From Drosophila persimilis (taxonomy: Eukaryota > Arthropoda > Insecta > Diptera > Drosophilidae), in the NCBI RefSeq assembly GCF_003286085.1, contig NW_020825288.1:19096001-19160000 (forward strand): DNA of 64,000 bases, in the 5' to 3' direction. Of the stretch, positions 47,216-60,600 are shown piece by piece; within the stretch, counting starts at the first letter, position 1, and every line of letters starts with the position of its first letter. The position numbers were made by a program, and so were the translations under genes. The notes under the pieces were generated by a model, which was given only the letters and a program-made list of their open reading frames with translations, was not told where the DNA came from and did not search any database.

Positions 47216-47442
47216 AATTTTTTATTTAGTATTACGTATTACGTTACATAAATCATAAAACCATATACATATAAGATGTATAGATAGAAGATAAGAATGC
47301 TAGTAGTTTGCTGAAAAAAATTTGTTTTATATGTACATAGCTTAGCAAAAATAATACAATTTGGATCGACATATCAAAAGGCTTTCCCAGGATTTCTGGG
47401 TTTCATTTCTCTTAAGCTGGGTTGCCACCAATTCGTTAAACA
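47216..47442. other. AT-rich spacer
   Basis: Nothing recognisable. Confidence 0.5.
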
Positions 47443-48501
47443 TCGAGGGACGTTGTGAGTTGCTGCGGAGACCGCAACTCTACATTTATACCCGATACTT
47501 GGACAATATAGCTCTCCTCCGGCAGACGCCGCTAATATTAAAGGACACGACAAAGACTGCGTGCGAGAGAGACAGAAAATCAGTCTGACCGTGACGTCGG
47601 GTGCTGCGTAGCCACTGCACATTGATTCGTTCCTTTCGGCTATAAAAATGATCTGATCTGATCCAGATTCAGCAATCTGATAGATATGGTCATTATCTAT
47701 GATTTTGCCTTTTTAGTTTTCTCAGATCTGCAATATTATGGATGCAACAGATTTTCTTTCTTTGTGGGGGCGCAAAGGGGGTGGGGCGAAATTCTGAGAT
47801 ATACGTTTTATAGTGAGATATAACAGGAGTAGGGATACCAAATTTGGTTACTCTAGCCTTCATAGTCTCTGAGATTTGTGGATGCTGCAGATTTTCGTCC
47901 TTTGCGGGGGCGGAAGGGGGTGGTGCGAAATTTTGACACAAAACAATCAAGGTCCGATTTCACAGGAGTGTGTATACCAAATTTGGTTGCTCTGGCTTTT
48001 ATAGGTTCTGAGATCCTTGAACTCATATTTTGCAATTGGCAAAACCGTCCATGAAACACAGAGACACAGAGCGAGAAAGAATGAAATTGTTTTCTTGATT
48101 CTGGCTATAATAATTATACGATCTGATTCAGATTTTGCACTCTAGAAGGTATAGTCATCTACTACGATTCTGCGTTTTTTGTTTTCTCGTATCTTTGAAA
48201 TTGTGGATGACACAGATTTTCGCCATTTGGGGAGGCGCAAGTGGGCGGGGCAAAGTTTTGAAATATTCTTGTAACAGTGACATATCACAGAAGTCCGGAT
48301 ACAAAACGTCGGTGCTCTAGCTCTTATAGTCTTTGAGCACTAGGCGCAGATAGGGACGGACAGACAGACAGGGCTCGGCTATTGATGCTGATCAAGAATA
48401 TATATACTTTATGGGGTCGAAACGATTCCTTCTGGTCGTTACACACATCCATTTTCACCACAAATCTAATATACGCCAATACTAAAGTATCGGGTATAAA
48501 A
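47443..48501 (-). mobile_element. Helitron-like element, long full-length copy
   Basis: The minus strand begins at about 48501 (TATACCCGATACTTTAGTAT) and carries CCCCATAAAGTATATATATT and GATCAGCATCAATAGCC, with several repeated 'CCAAATTTGGTATACACACT' modules. It ends in the stem GAGTTGCGGTCTCCGCAGCA and ACGTCCCTCG near 47443. At 1.06 kb it is the longest copy. It lies 150 bp upstream of the first FoxP coding exon. Confidence 0.8.
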
Positions 48502-48652
48502 AAGTTGGAATGTAAATTAATTAAACAATAGATGTAGCTCATGGCTTTTATCTGCGAGGAGTTTAAAGGTTTCGTTCACAATTCTAGCCCCACTCATTTT
48601 GTTTTAATTTTTAATTAAATATTAATTTAGTGCGTATTACAGATTATCAAAT

Positions 48653-51600
48653 ATGCTCCGGATACTTGATGAGGATTTTTCTAAAGACATTAAAGATTCT
48701 GGTCATGAGGGAGTAGTTCAACAAGAGGAGCAAGAAGATAAAGAGAGAAGATACCATATTTCTCTCACGGATATTTGCACTGACAACCTTAAAAATACTA
48801 GCTTTCAACAATCTGGATTTTTAAACAATACAATATCATTTGCTTCTCATATCGTAAAGTGTAGCTCTCCAATTTCGAGCTTTGATGAATCAATATCTAC
48901 TGGTCCACTCGGAACACATTCACGAATGCATATATCCCAAGGTCAACACACAATAAACCCTATTTCGGAACATAGCTTTTACAATATGCCTGAATATATT
49001 TCGGAGCAAGAAAAGCATATTTTTTCAGATTCGGAGCGGTTCTTAAGGTCAAAAAATAAAGATGTATGCAGTAATGAGAATGACTATGTGCATGATGAAT
49101 TTACCATGCGGAAATACTATCACCCTCTCTTTGCACACGGAGTTTGCCGGTGGCCTGGTTGTGAAATGGACCTAGAAGATATAACATCATTTGTAAAGTA
49201 AGTAATGAATATATATATATTAAACCAACTTCACTAATTTTTACTTTCGGGCGAGACTATAGTTATCCAGTTATCATGTTTTAAATCTTTGCGTGTTTGT
49301 ATTTTCTTTATATATTAGTATTGTGGTTTGGAATTTAGGCACGGTACGTTTGATTTTCCTCGCTCGATCGAAAACTGACCTCGCGCTCTTTTTTTTATTA
49401 TTCTAATTTCTCAGAGCAACGACATTTTGTAATCAGATTTTTGTGATATGTCGCTGTTACAAGTGTATTTCAAAACTTCGCCACGCCCTTTTCCGGACCC
49501 ACAAAGGACGAAAATTTGTGGCATCCAGACTATTTACGCTAGACGAACCAAATTGGGTATCCATACTCCTGTTAGATCTCACTGATGCAAGTGTATTTAA
49601 CAATTTCGCCCCACCCTCTTTTGCCCCCATAAAGGACGAAAATCTATGGCATGCACAATTTTGAAGGTACATATTTTGGTATATCTACCAGACTGCTGAA
49701 TCTGAATCAGATCTGATCAATATTATAGCCAAAAGGAAAACGTCAATTTGCACTGGCTACGCAGAGCCAGAGGACACGTTCTGCCTGTTTTTTTCTTTGT
49801 CGGACTCTCTCGTTGTCGTTCAATGTTATCGCCTTCTGCCGAAGGAAAGACATAATGAATATGTATCCGGTATATATGTAGAGTTGCGGTCTCAGCAGCA
49901 ACTCACAACGTTCCCCCAAGTTGTAAATTATTATATATAAACATTTAATATTTTATTGAAATTCTGTTGCGCTATTAATGGATTTAATGCTTTGGGGAAT
50001 ATTTTTCACCCAAATACCCCCATATGTACATACGCGATAAGTTGGTTTACATACGCAAATAAATTGTGAATTACAACCTCTCGACTTTCATTAAATTCAA
50101 AACAGCAACAGTTATTAAAAACGTTTAATAGCTTAACATTTGGTGACCCCGACGTGATTGTGCAACAAATAATCCATCAGTGTAATCACAAACTAATATA
50201 GCATTCAAAGGTCTAAATTAATTGCCATCTCAACCAGTGTCATCGACCACATAAGTTATCTATACAAATATGGTCATCTTACCGCTAGAGACGTTGCTCT
50301 CCCTGGAAATTAATGCTGTTAACGAAATTCCAACGACCAGTAAGCAGAACAGGGTGTCTTTTTTGAAGTTTAAGTCAACGGAATTATGCGAGAATATGAA
50401 AAGGCTTCATTCTACCTTGGCTGAAGGAAACACTACGGTTGAGTTTGCCGACTCCCAATTTCTACCACACCGTTGACAGGTACCGTAGAATTGGTCTTTC
50501 AGGCACATATCAATTCGACCTTGGCGGTCCAGGCTGTGGAACCTAGGTCAGTGGTTATGCTTCGGGAGCTTTCGGACAGGTTAAATTCTCATATGGGTGC
50601 TCTACAGGGCTTGGGAACTACTGAGCAGATCGCAGGATGCATCGTCGTGCATGAGCTTCTCTGAAGCTCGATCTGCTAATTGGCGCAAGTCTGTTTTACG
50701 AGCTCCTGTGTGTTGGTCAGGTCAAGCTACTGCCAGGATTGCCTTTAATTCAGAAAACGCGCTTGGGATGGGTCGTGTCTGGAGGTTGTTACCGTTCAAA
50801 GGGTGCCTCTTTGAAGGTCTCTCGCGCACGGGCCGTAGCTGCTGAGGAAAATAGTTCAGAGGATCGGCTTGAGGTGCTTTTTCGGAGGTTTTGGGAGGTA
50901 GAAAATTGCATCGAACCAATAGTAAAGTCTACCAAAGAAAAGCTAGATTGTGAAGCACATTTTGTGCAGCATTTCCGTCGACTACATGAAGGCGATTATT
51001 GTGTTCGGATGCCAGCTAAATATAATTTGGATCTCCTTGGAGAATCTTACAATCAAGCGTTTCGTAGATTCCTGACCCTTGAGAGAAAGTTAGTCAGTAT
51101 GCAGCATTCATAAAGGAGTACCTTGATTTAGGCCATATGTCTCAAGTTCCTGCCCAGTCAATCAGCAGTCAGCAACTGCCGATATTTTATGCCTCACCAT
51201 TGCGTCATGAAGGAAGATAGTTCTACGACCAAGCTTCGCGTCGTTTTTGATGGATCCGCTTCAACTTTATCTGGATGACAGCCGTGTTATTAAAACTTTA
51301 GGAATTGCTTGGCATCAGGTTTCTGATCAACTGTTTCTATCGTTTCTACGATTCTAAATCCTAAATTACTAAATCCAAAATTTTTTTCCGTCGTTTGTGC
51401 CAAGATAAGTTTTCTGGGATGAAGCTTTACAATCGCAGTGAAAGCCGACTGGCAAGAAATATGCACCAGTTTTGGCCAGATTCGTTGACTTGAATTTCCT
51501 CGGCTTGTACTCCTTCCAGAAAGCTACGGATTTTCCGATGCCAGCATCGAGGCTTATGGTGCATGCATATATGTCGTGTCAAAGGGTCAGCAAGTTCTTT

Positions 51601-54600
51601 TGATCACCTGTTTATAAACCCAAGCACGCCCATGGCCTTATTTACCGTGGTAGAAATGTGTTCGGAAAACTTTAACTTTTCGTCTAATAAGACACCAAGA
51701 TCATTCACCTGGGTAATTCTCTCGAGAGAACCGCCACATAGGGTATAGGTAGCCAAAAAGGGGCTAGAACTATGAAATGTCCTAAACTTTGCATTTCGAG
51801 GAATTAAGGTGTAATAAGTTTTCACAACACCATGACTGAAAGTTATTGAGATCGGATTGCAAGCGAGAATGAAATGAGATACTATATACTATATTTCTCC
51901 CAATAAACAGGAAGTAGAGGATTATTTTAAAGAAATAAAAAAAAACAAAAAAACATTTTCTTGTTTTAAATTTTTTTTAATTATGTTAAATTGTAATTAG
52001 TATTACATACTATATACTATAACATACAAACTTAACCAACAGCACTTTACAAATAAGGAAAAAAACGACACATATTCATTTTAGGAGGTGCAATATCTGA
52101 ATATCTGTGGATATTAAGTTTATTTATCTAAGTAAATCGAAATGTCTTTTTGACTTCATCTTAAAAAAATGATTATGTAAAAATTTATTCAATTTGAAAT
52201 CTAAAATTCTCTACATTTTTCTAGGCATCTTAATTCGGAACATGGATTGGATGATCGGTCAACTGCTCAAGCTCGTGTACAAATGCAAGTTGTTTCTCAA
52301 TTGGAATCTCACCTACAAAAAGAAAGAGATCGGTTGCAAGCTATGATGCACCACTTGTATCTGTCTAAGCAACTTTTATCGCCAACAAAGGCGGATCGAA
52401 AGGTACTGTCTGAGATCACAATTATTTTATAATTCAGTATTTTTCTATTCGTTTGAGCATCGTGAATTATCACATATTTATTATAGATAACTTACTTGTA
52501 TTCGTATTGGAAACCTGTATATGTTCGGCTCCTGTCCAGCTCTCAGTAGAAGAAGCCTAATATATTTGGGTTCGCCCCTTTAAACAGCCATTTCAGAAAT
52601 GTCTACATTGTGTGTCAGGAAGATCTGGATAGGATAACTGTTGTCACTATGTCTGACCATCTTGACTAATTATATCGATTAAATAAAACCCGGCGCATAT
52701 ATAAAATTCCCACTTTTAGTTTATCGCGCGACATCCAAATTGCAAGTGTAGCTTGCTTGCCCTTTACGTTGTCGCTCCGATCGCTAAGCGCAGCTTCGCT
52801 CGGCATACATAGATAAGCTGAAGCTAAGCGTAGATAACGAAGACCGATCTTCGAGAGAACGTTTAGCAGGGCGAACCACTCTCCTTTGTTTTTACTGTTC
52901 CGCTTCAAGCGTTTTTCAGTCACATTGGTCTAATAGATATTTGTTTTGAAATGTGGTATTTATTTTTTAAGAAGCGTTCGCAATAGTATTTCCTGTGGTC
53001 TGTGCAAAAAAAAAAAGCAAGAAGGTGATCACCCATAATCAACCAAGTATCCCCTCCTGGCTCTGCGATAGGTTTTCGGGCCTCTTTGGAGATGCTATCT
53101 CGAATTGTAATGGTCTGCATTACAGTTGTGAGCTATGTAATGCGGAATAGAATGACATGGTCATAATTATGATTCAGACGCGGAAAGGCTTTTATTTTCC
53201 CGCTACTATTTGGTCTTCAGTAAGCGAGTATATGTTCTTATCAGTATGGTAGTTTCACTATTGGAAAAAACTCAACTAATATGGGAGACCAGGCAGCAGA
53301 GCGAGCCCGAAAATCAGCAGCAGAGGCAATACTCCAGAGCACACGATCCTCCGAAGTGCAGGGAACGAATAGTGAACTCACTAAAGCAGAGACACCGAAA
53401 GAATAGTCCAAAAAGAAGAAGAATGTAGGCTAAAACAGTTTTACTGCTTCGTAAACTGTAAGCGTAGAACGTCCGCACACCCATCCTCGCTATCATTTTG
53501 TAATACGTCGGCAAATGATGATCAGGCAATTGCCGATCTTTTTGCCCAATTTTTCCAAACCACCTATTCTGAGGAAAGCTACTCTGGTCATCCGTACCCA
53601 TACGGCTTACCGAGGTCGAGGTCGGTTTTCAGTCCCTTGTTAAATGAATGTTCCCTACTTCAGGATCTTCGACTAGTTAAGCCGGTGTTTTCACGGGGTC
53701 CAGACTGGGTTCCAGGTTGTGTACTCAGGTACTGCGCCGAGGCTCTGTGTGGACCTTTTCTTAAACTATTCAACCTGTCCATTGATTCTTCTTGCTTCCC
53801 CCCGATCTGGAAGGAATCCTCTCCATAAAAAAGGTAGCAAGTCTGATGCAAAAAATTATAGAGGTATAGCAAAGTTATCCGCTATTCCTAAAATGTTTGA
53901 GAAGGTTTTAACTCCGCACATGCAAAATCTCTGCAAGTCACTTATATCTCCAACTCAGCATGGATTTATAAGGCGGTTATAAAACTCCACGAACTTGTTA
54001 GAGTTTACCTCTTTCATTATCAAATGCTTTCAAGGTAACTACAGACGGATGTTATTTACACCGACTTCAGTAAAGCATTCGACTCTGTAAACCATTCCCT
54101 TCTAGCACATAAACTTGACCTTTTAGGGTTTCCGCCCAACCTCCTGAGATGGATTTCTAGCTATATTTGTTCCAGGTCTCAAAGAGTCCTCTGCAAAAAC
54201 TCCCTCTCTTCACCAGTAAAGGTTTCTTCGGGAGTACCACAGGTCAGCCACTTGCCTTCGGTATTAACATCCTCTCGAGTACTTATGTATGCGGATGTGT
54301 CTGTGTCCAGTACAAGGACATCCCATTTCATTCTCGCTTGCAATCCGATCTCAATAACTTTCAGTCATGGTGTTGCGCAAACTTGTTACACCTTAATGCC
54401 CTTTGTTGGCTCCCTATACCCCATTTGGTGGTTCTCTTAAGAGGATTATTCTGGTGGATGATTTTGGTATTATATTAGACGCCAAGCTAAAGTTATCGGA
54501 ACATATTGTTACCGTAGTCAATAAGGCCATGGGCGTCCTCAGCGACCACAAAAAATCCCGAGTAACGAGTTTTAAGCGATTTTGATAAGATTTCGAAAAC

Positions 54601-57600
54601 TAGATTTTTTAAAGTTCAGACGAATTCTATATTATTCTAGTCTTGCTGTGCGACAAACTTTTTTAAAATTTTTTGTTGAATCTGTTGATAAGAATTTTGA
54701 AATTGTAATTTTAGGATATATCCGGAAAAGATGGAAATTATTGCAGAATGACCAGTCCACTTACAATGAATAGTTTAGGACGCACAATTCGACAATCAAA
54801 TTCTCCGAGCTCTATTAATCTACCCATGGTTAATTCAACAAACTTGTGCACAATCAAGAAAAGAAGTATGGATAAAACAGCGTTTTCAATAAATGGTGGT
54901 ATGTACTAAATTGAAAATTGTATATTTGTAAACTGGTTATATCATTATGTTATTTCATAACTATAGCAACGTCCGTACTGACGCGTCCAAAATTTAGGGA
55001 ACGAATTGTTTTGAATAACACCAAATAGAACGTTTGTGGAGATAATGTTTTTTATCCCCTATCGGCCGACTAATTATTTCGAATTAAATAAAACTCGGCG
55101 CAGAAATAAAATTACGATATGTTCTTTAATGCGTGACATCCAAATTGCAAGTGTGGCTTGCCTGCCCTTTACATTGCAGCTCCGATCGCTGAGCGCAGCT
55201 TCGCTCGGCCGACGTCGGTAGGCAGACGCAAAGCGGAGATAGCGAAGAGCAAGCTGGCAAAGAGCGTTTAGCAGGGAAAGCACGCGCAAAGCTTTAAGAA
55301 ACAAATGAGTGACATAGACATAAGTAACAAACAAAATAAGCGACTGAGGGCCAAGAATTAGGTGATATTTGGCAAGCAAGCAATCAGCTGAAGTGGCGTT
55401 GTCACAGCAAGATAATTGCCGAAGTGGCGGCGGTAGAGAGCCCTTTTAGCGGGAGAGCGCAGCAGCTCTGCAGAAAATCAACGCTTGCAAAACATAATCG
55501 GCTCACTTTTCTCATACAATAAAATGCTTCATTTACGGTTATTCTTCGGAGCCTGGCCCGAACACCGTTGTTGATGCAATGATTATGAACTTCAGCACGA
55601 TGCTTCTCGCTCATAAATAGCCGCCGAAGGTGCTCTAACTAGGTCCTTGTGCCCACAAAATTGGTGGCATTATCCGACCAAATGCATCGGGGAAAACCGC
55701 GCGTGGCAACGAAGCGTTGGAGGGCGCTCAAAAAGGCAGCAGTGGTTAGGTCCTTCACCAATTCCAACCAGACGGCCTTTATTGCAAAACAGATGAACAC
55801 GCAGAAGTAAGATTTCATCGGAGCTTGACTGCGCCCATCTGGCTGATAGTGGAAGGGACCACAGTAGGCAATTCTAATGGTATTCCTTCGGTAGGTCAGC
55901 CATGATGTGTTCGACAGGACGAGGTTTGGACCGCCAGCAGATGACGTATTTTCGCAAGGCGAGAGCCACAGCTTTCAGGCCGCCGATGGGCCAAAACTGT
56001 AAGCGAATCGCTCCAAGTATCGTCTGCGGACCAGCATGGTGAATATTTCGATCAAAGTGCGTAATGCTGGCGAACGTCAATGGATGATCATTGAGTAAAA
56101 TGATTGGGTGGAGTGCGTCGAAGCCGAGAGTTGAGTGCCGCAGACCAAAGTCATCTATGAACGGTGAAACCGAGATGATTCTGCTGGAAGCCTATACGCA
56201 TTTCCCTTTCCGCAGAGCAAGCTACTCAGGCTTGAATGGTGGGACCAGACATAAGCAGATCATTTAACGAAAGGCCAGATGTGGTATCTGCAGAGCCGTC
56301 GAATACGAACCTTAGCTTTGTTGTGGAGCTGTCCTCTGTGATGACGCAATGATTTGGCAAAAAATATTTGCACTTGTAGCTATCTTCCTTCCTTCCTTCT
56401 AATTCTCGATAGAAGTCAGCTCAGTTTCACTATAAAGAACAGCTGTGAACATGGAATAGAAGCTTGTCCACTCTGTATAGTCTCTGCTGAACTTGGGAAG
56501 CTGCAGCTGTGGCAAGCGCTATCGATTGGCCGTGTCCATAATGGATTGGGATTCACTTTGGTTCATTTGAAACGTGGAACAATGCGTGGGCGGCGAACGA
56601 TTGCCCAACTCACGCTGTAGAATGGTCCTCCATGATAGTATGGACGAGTCAAATATTCCTGGTATTTCACTGGACATAGATTCAAAATCCACTTCCTCGA
56701 AACTGGTGTGTGCCACAATAAAATTAGATTTCAGCTCCGTCAATGATTCAAACAATCCTCGCCATTCATATTCATCCATTTAGCGCAGCTTTTCACGATC
56801 CATCTCTGTGTGCATGGACTCTGTCGAAAATGTCTGTAGTCTTCAGCCTCATGAAGGAAATCCGCGATGCAGGGAATTGGGTGGCGACTGCGTTCGACCC
56901 TTTCACTAGGTCGAGCATCACCAACTGTCACTGTATCGCTATCATTGCCCATAGCCAACGATCCACTCGATCTATTTTTTTTCCTTTTGCCCATGGTTTT
57001 GGCTACATATTGTTGACGCGGAATGTATGAGTCGATCACAGTTGAATAAAAATTACGCAACGCGAGAGTTCAGACGAGTTTACAAAACGTTTTTCGTTCA
57101 CTCACTGCCACGGTCGGCCACAACGATCTTTGGTTCGCTAGTTTTCAGCAAATGTCACGTTAAACCTTCGAATTGGATTTAACGAACTGTACGTAAACCA
57201 CTAACACACGACAAGTCAACGGCTATCACGTCGGGGTCACCAAAATGTTGGAAGCTGCCAAGCTTTTTCGGCAACTCTGACTCCACATTTACCAATTAAA
57301 AAATGCTCCTTTGTTAAGGTTACAATTGGGAGTTCATTGTTTGTATGTTGTTGTTAGAGGCCGTGGCCGAGGATTTCGAATTTAGATGTTAGGCGTTTTG
57401 GGCGAAGAAGAGGATTACCGACCGACTGCCTCGAAGAGGAACGACCGACTAGACAGATGGAAGGGTCGAAGCAGTGGCTTATAAAAAGTAAGAACATTAC
57501 ATAGGTGTGTGCTTTATGCACTGAGAGCGTACATAGGATGAGCGCGATAAAAGAAAACTTAAGAGAGACGTGACTTAAGAGCTATTAACGGCTGCTGCTC

Positions 57601-60600
57601 CGAACAGAGGTCGTTGGATTCCTTTGACCACCTTATTTACTACGGTAGAAATGTGCTAATATCAAATATCTAATATTATCGAACAGGGTATTTCTCTCAA
57701 CAGAAGTACCGCATAGGGTGTAAGGAGCCAACGAGCGACTGAAACGATGAAGTATCATTACTTTACATATCGAGGTATTAAGGTGTAACAAAAGTGCATC
57801 ATGACTGAAAGTTATTGAGATCGGATTGCAAGCGAGATTGAAGTGAAATGTCATTATATTGGACACAGAGCTTAAAATTATCCGCATGCATGAGTACTCG
57901 AAATTATGTTAAAACTGAAGGCAAGTCATTCATAAAGAGTGTGAAAATTAAGGGGCCTAGATGGCTGCCCATTGGTACTGCAGAAGTAACCTTCATTGGT
58001 GAGGAGAAAGGGTGTTTGAAGAGGATTCTTTGGGACCTGGAAAAAAGGTAAGGTTTTTGTTTTTGTGCTAGAAGGCAGTGGTTTTCAGAGTCAAATGCTT
58101 TATTGAAAATAACAGACGTCTGTTAGTTTCCTTGAAAGCCTTTAGTAATGAAAGAGGTGAACTGTAATAAATTTGTGGTAGTTGACCGCCGCCAAGAAAA
58201 CCGACACATGTCTAATTTTGTACACAAATTGAATGGCATGCACTCGTGGTAAGTATGGGCTTTAAGATTGTAGACTGGTTGGAGAGTTAACTAACATATT
58301 ATTTTGTCAAAGCACCGGCGGCTTATGCAAAATAAAATGAAAAAAGTAGCGCAAAACAAAAAACATAGACAAAGTGCAGTTACATAAATCATAATACTGC
58401 ATTTTTATATAAAAACTGAGTAGCAAATAGAAAGAAACGACGTCAGGATCGGATTTATACTAATTTTGTACTTTATTTTTAGGCTTGCCATATATGCTAG
58501 AGAGAGCTGGGCTTGATGTACAACAAGGTGAGTGTAGGATGTGTCCAGCTTGAATCGGAAAAGAGCAGTGCTCTGGGAATTAAGGCCGTATAGCAGTACA
58601 AAAACTAGACTCTGTTATATACTCATAGTGTTATTAGCAATACTTTATGTTATTAATTTTTCTTTTCAAATTCATTCAAATCATAATTTCAATTATGTAG
58701 ATAATACAAAAAAAAAACACTGCACATGAATAACAAAATATTTTAGGATGGTTCAAAAACGTCAGTTTTTATGAATTTATATGATATTTTTGTATTTATT
58801 TATTGAATTAACCTGCTGCCCCATATACCACGGGCTCCACACACCAGAACAATGCTCCAATACCGGACTCACTTACAAAGTATACACCAGCGTAGCGGTG
58901 ACAGGTTGTCCTCATAGATGATGACCAACGTACCCTCGGTGAGGTTCGTTGAGGGTGCTGTCAACTTCGTGCGCGATCGCAATTTGTTGACGTAGTCAGC
59001 AGACCATTACTTACAAAACCGTCAAGCAACGGTAATCGTAATCGTATCGTAGCGGTCCATAATTGACAGCTTGATATTCTCGAGGGACATCTCAGGTAGT
59101 GATCGCAATGATTCGCCAACCAAGAGATGCCCAGCCGTGAGAGTGCCATAGTCATTTAGGTCTGACGAAAGCGGTGATAACGGGCGCGACTTGAGGAAAC
59201 ACTTTCTGGGCCTTGGACCCACCAACATGCTCCTACTACATGGATGTGACTGTCGAAAGTTACACGTGCATCCAGTGTAACTCTGAGGAATGTGTGATTC
59301 CTACGCTGCACCACGAGTTTCCAAAGCAGAAAGAAACCAGGGTGTGCGTCACCAATGCACATTTATAAGGGTTTATGGAGATGTTCCATCGGCAGGCCAA
59401 GCTTTCAAACAGCTTGAGGCATTGCTGTAGATTGCTTGTGGCATCATAGACATAGCTAGCCCTCGAGAGTACTGTTGTGTCGTCAGCAAATGTTGCCACC
59501 TTGACGATCTTCCCTGGTTGCCTTTGGACAGTAGTGGGATTTGGTATGTCGTGGGTGAATAAGCAGTACAGTGTCGGCCCAAGCAGGCTGCCTTGCGGTA
59601 GTCCTGCCTTGATGGTCTTGGTCAAAGAAGCTGAACCATCCTGGACTACACGTCAGGTCCTCTCCATCAGAAAGCTTTTGGTACATACAGCTGAGGGTTG
59701 AGCAGCATTTTGCTCTTGGCGAGTAGTTCCTGGTGCCACACCCGGTTGAAATCCTGCGAAATCCTGTGCAGTTGTTGGGGTGTGACGTGCTGAAGTCTGA
59801 ACCCGAATTGGTAGTTTGGCATGGCTGTTTTGACCAGCGGCGACTCCAGTACCCTTCGTAGGATGCAGCGCTAAAATATTTTGCCAAAAGTCTACAAGAG
59901 ACTAAATGTCTATGGTTGTTGAGGTCTTCCAGTGGTTTTCCTGGCTTTGGCAACATTATTATGTGGGCACATCTCCGACTTCTGGAAGTATGCTAATCCT
60001 AGCGACGCGTTAAACATTAGCAAAAGATATAGAATCGCTTTGTTTGGTAGCACTTTTGACACAACATTGTCATTGTCGTCGCCAGAGGCCTTCTTGGAGT
60101 TTCTTAATGTCCTCCGAGATATCTTGAAGGGAGCACCATCTGGTGGGTCTCATTCAGCTTCTCAGTGACCATTATTGCTCTTCTACTTGATGTCGTCCGG
60201 AATGGTGGGAATCTTTCTTTCAGGTTCGTTGCAAAAACCTCCAAACTGTCCAATGCTGTTCTTGCCCATGAGCCTTACCAGAATGCGAGGTTTATGTTGC
60301 CGATTGTAGCGTCCTGTCAGCTTCCAAACTACGTAGTTTGAGTGTACATCTGCTGTGGCCTCCGATAGCAGTCTATCCGTGGCCTCGATCTTCTGTTTCG
60401 TCAATTTCTTCTACTGAAGACTCTGTCAATCTGCGGATTATTGGTGTGTGCTCGTGTACTCGCGCCTGAGTCGTTTCTTGAGCAGAAGAAGCCCTTCGAT
60501 CTCACTTGAAGTGCCGCTTCTATGGTTTCCAGTCTCTGAAGTTCGACTGCCTTGAGGGCCGCAGGTGGTAGCAGCTGCAGAAGCGTCACAGACTTTGGTC

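Noticed and set aside
54749..54898. Alternative FoxP acceptor TTGCAG at 54748
   Set aside because: It would put a stop codon in frame after the 52402 donor. The ATTTTAG acceptor at 54714 keeps the frame open.
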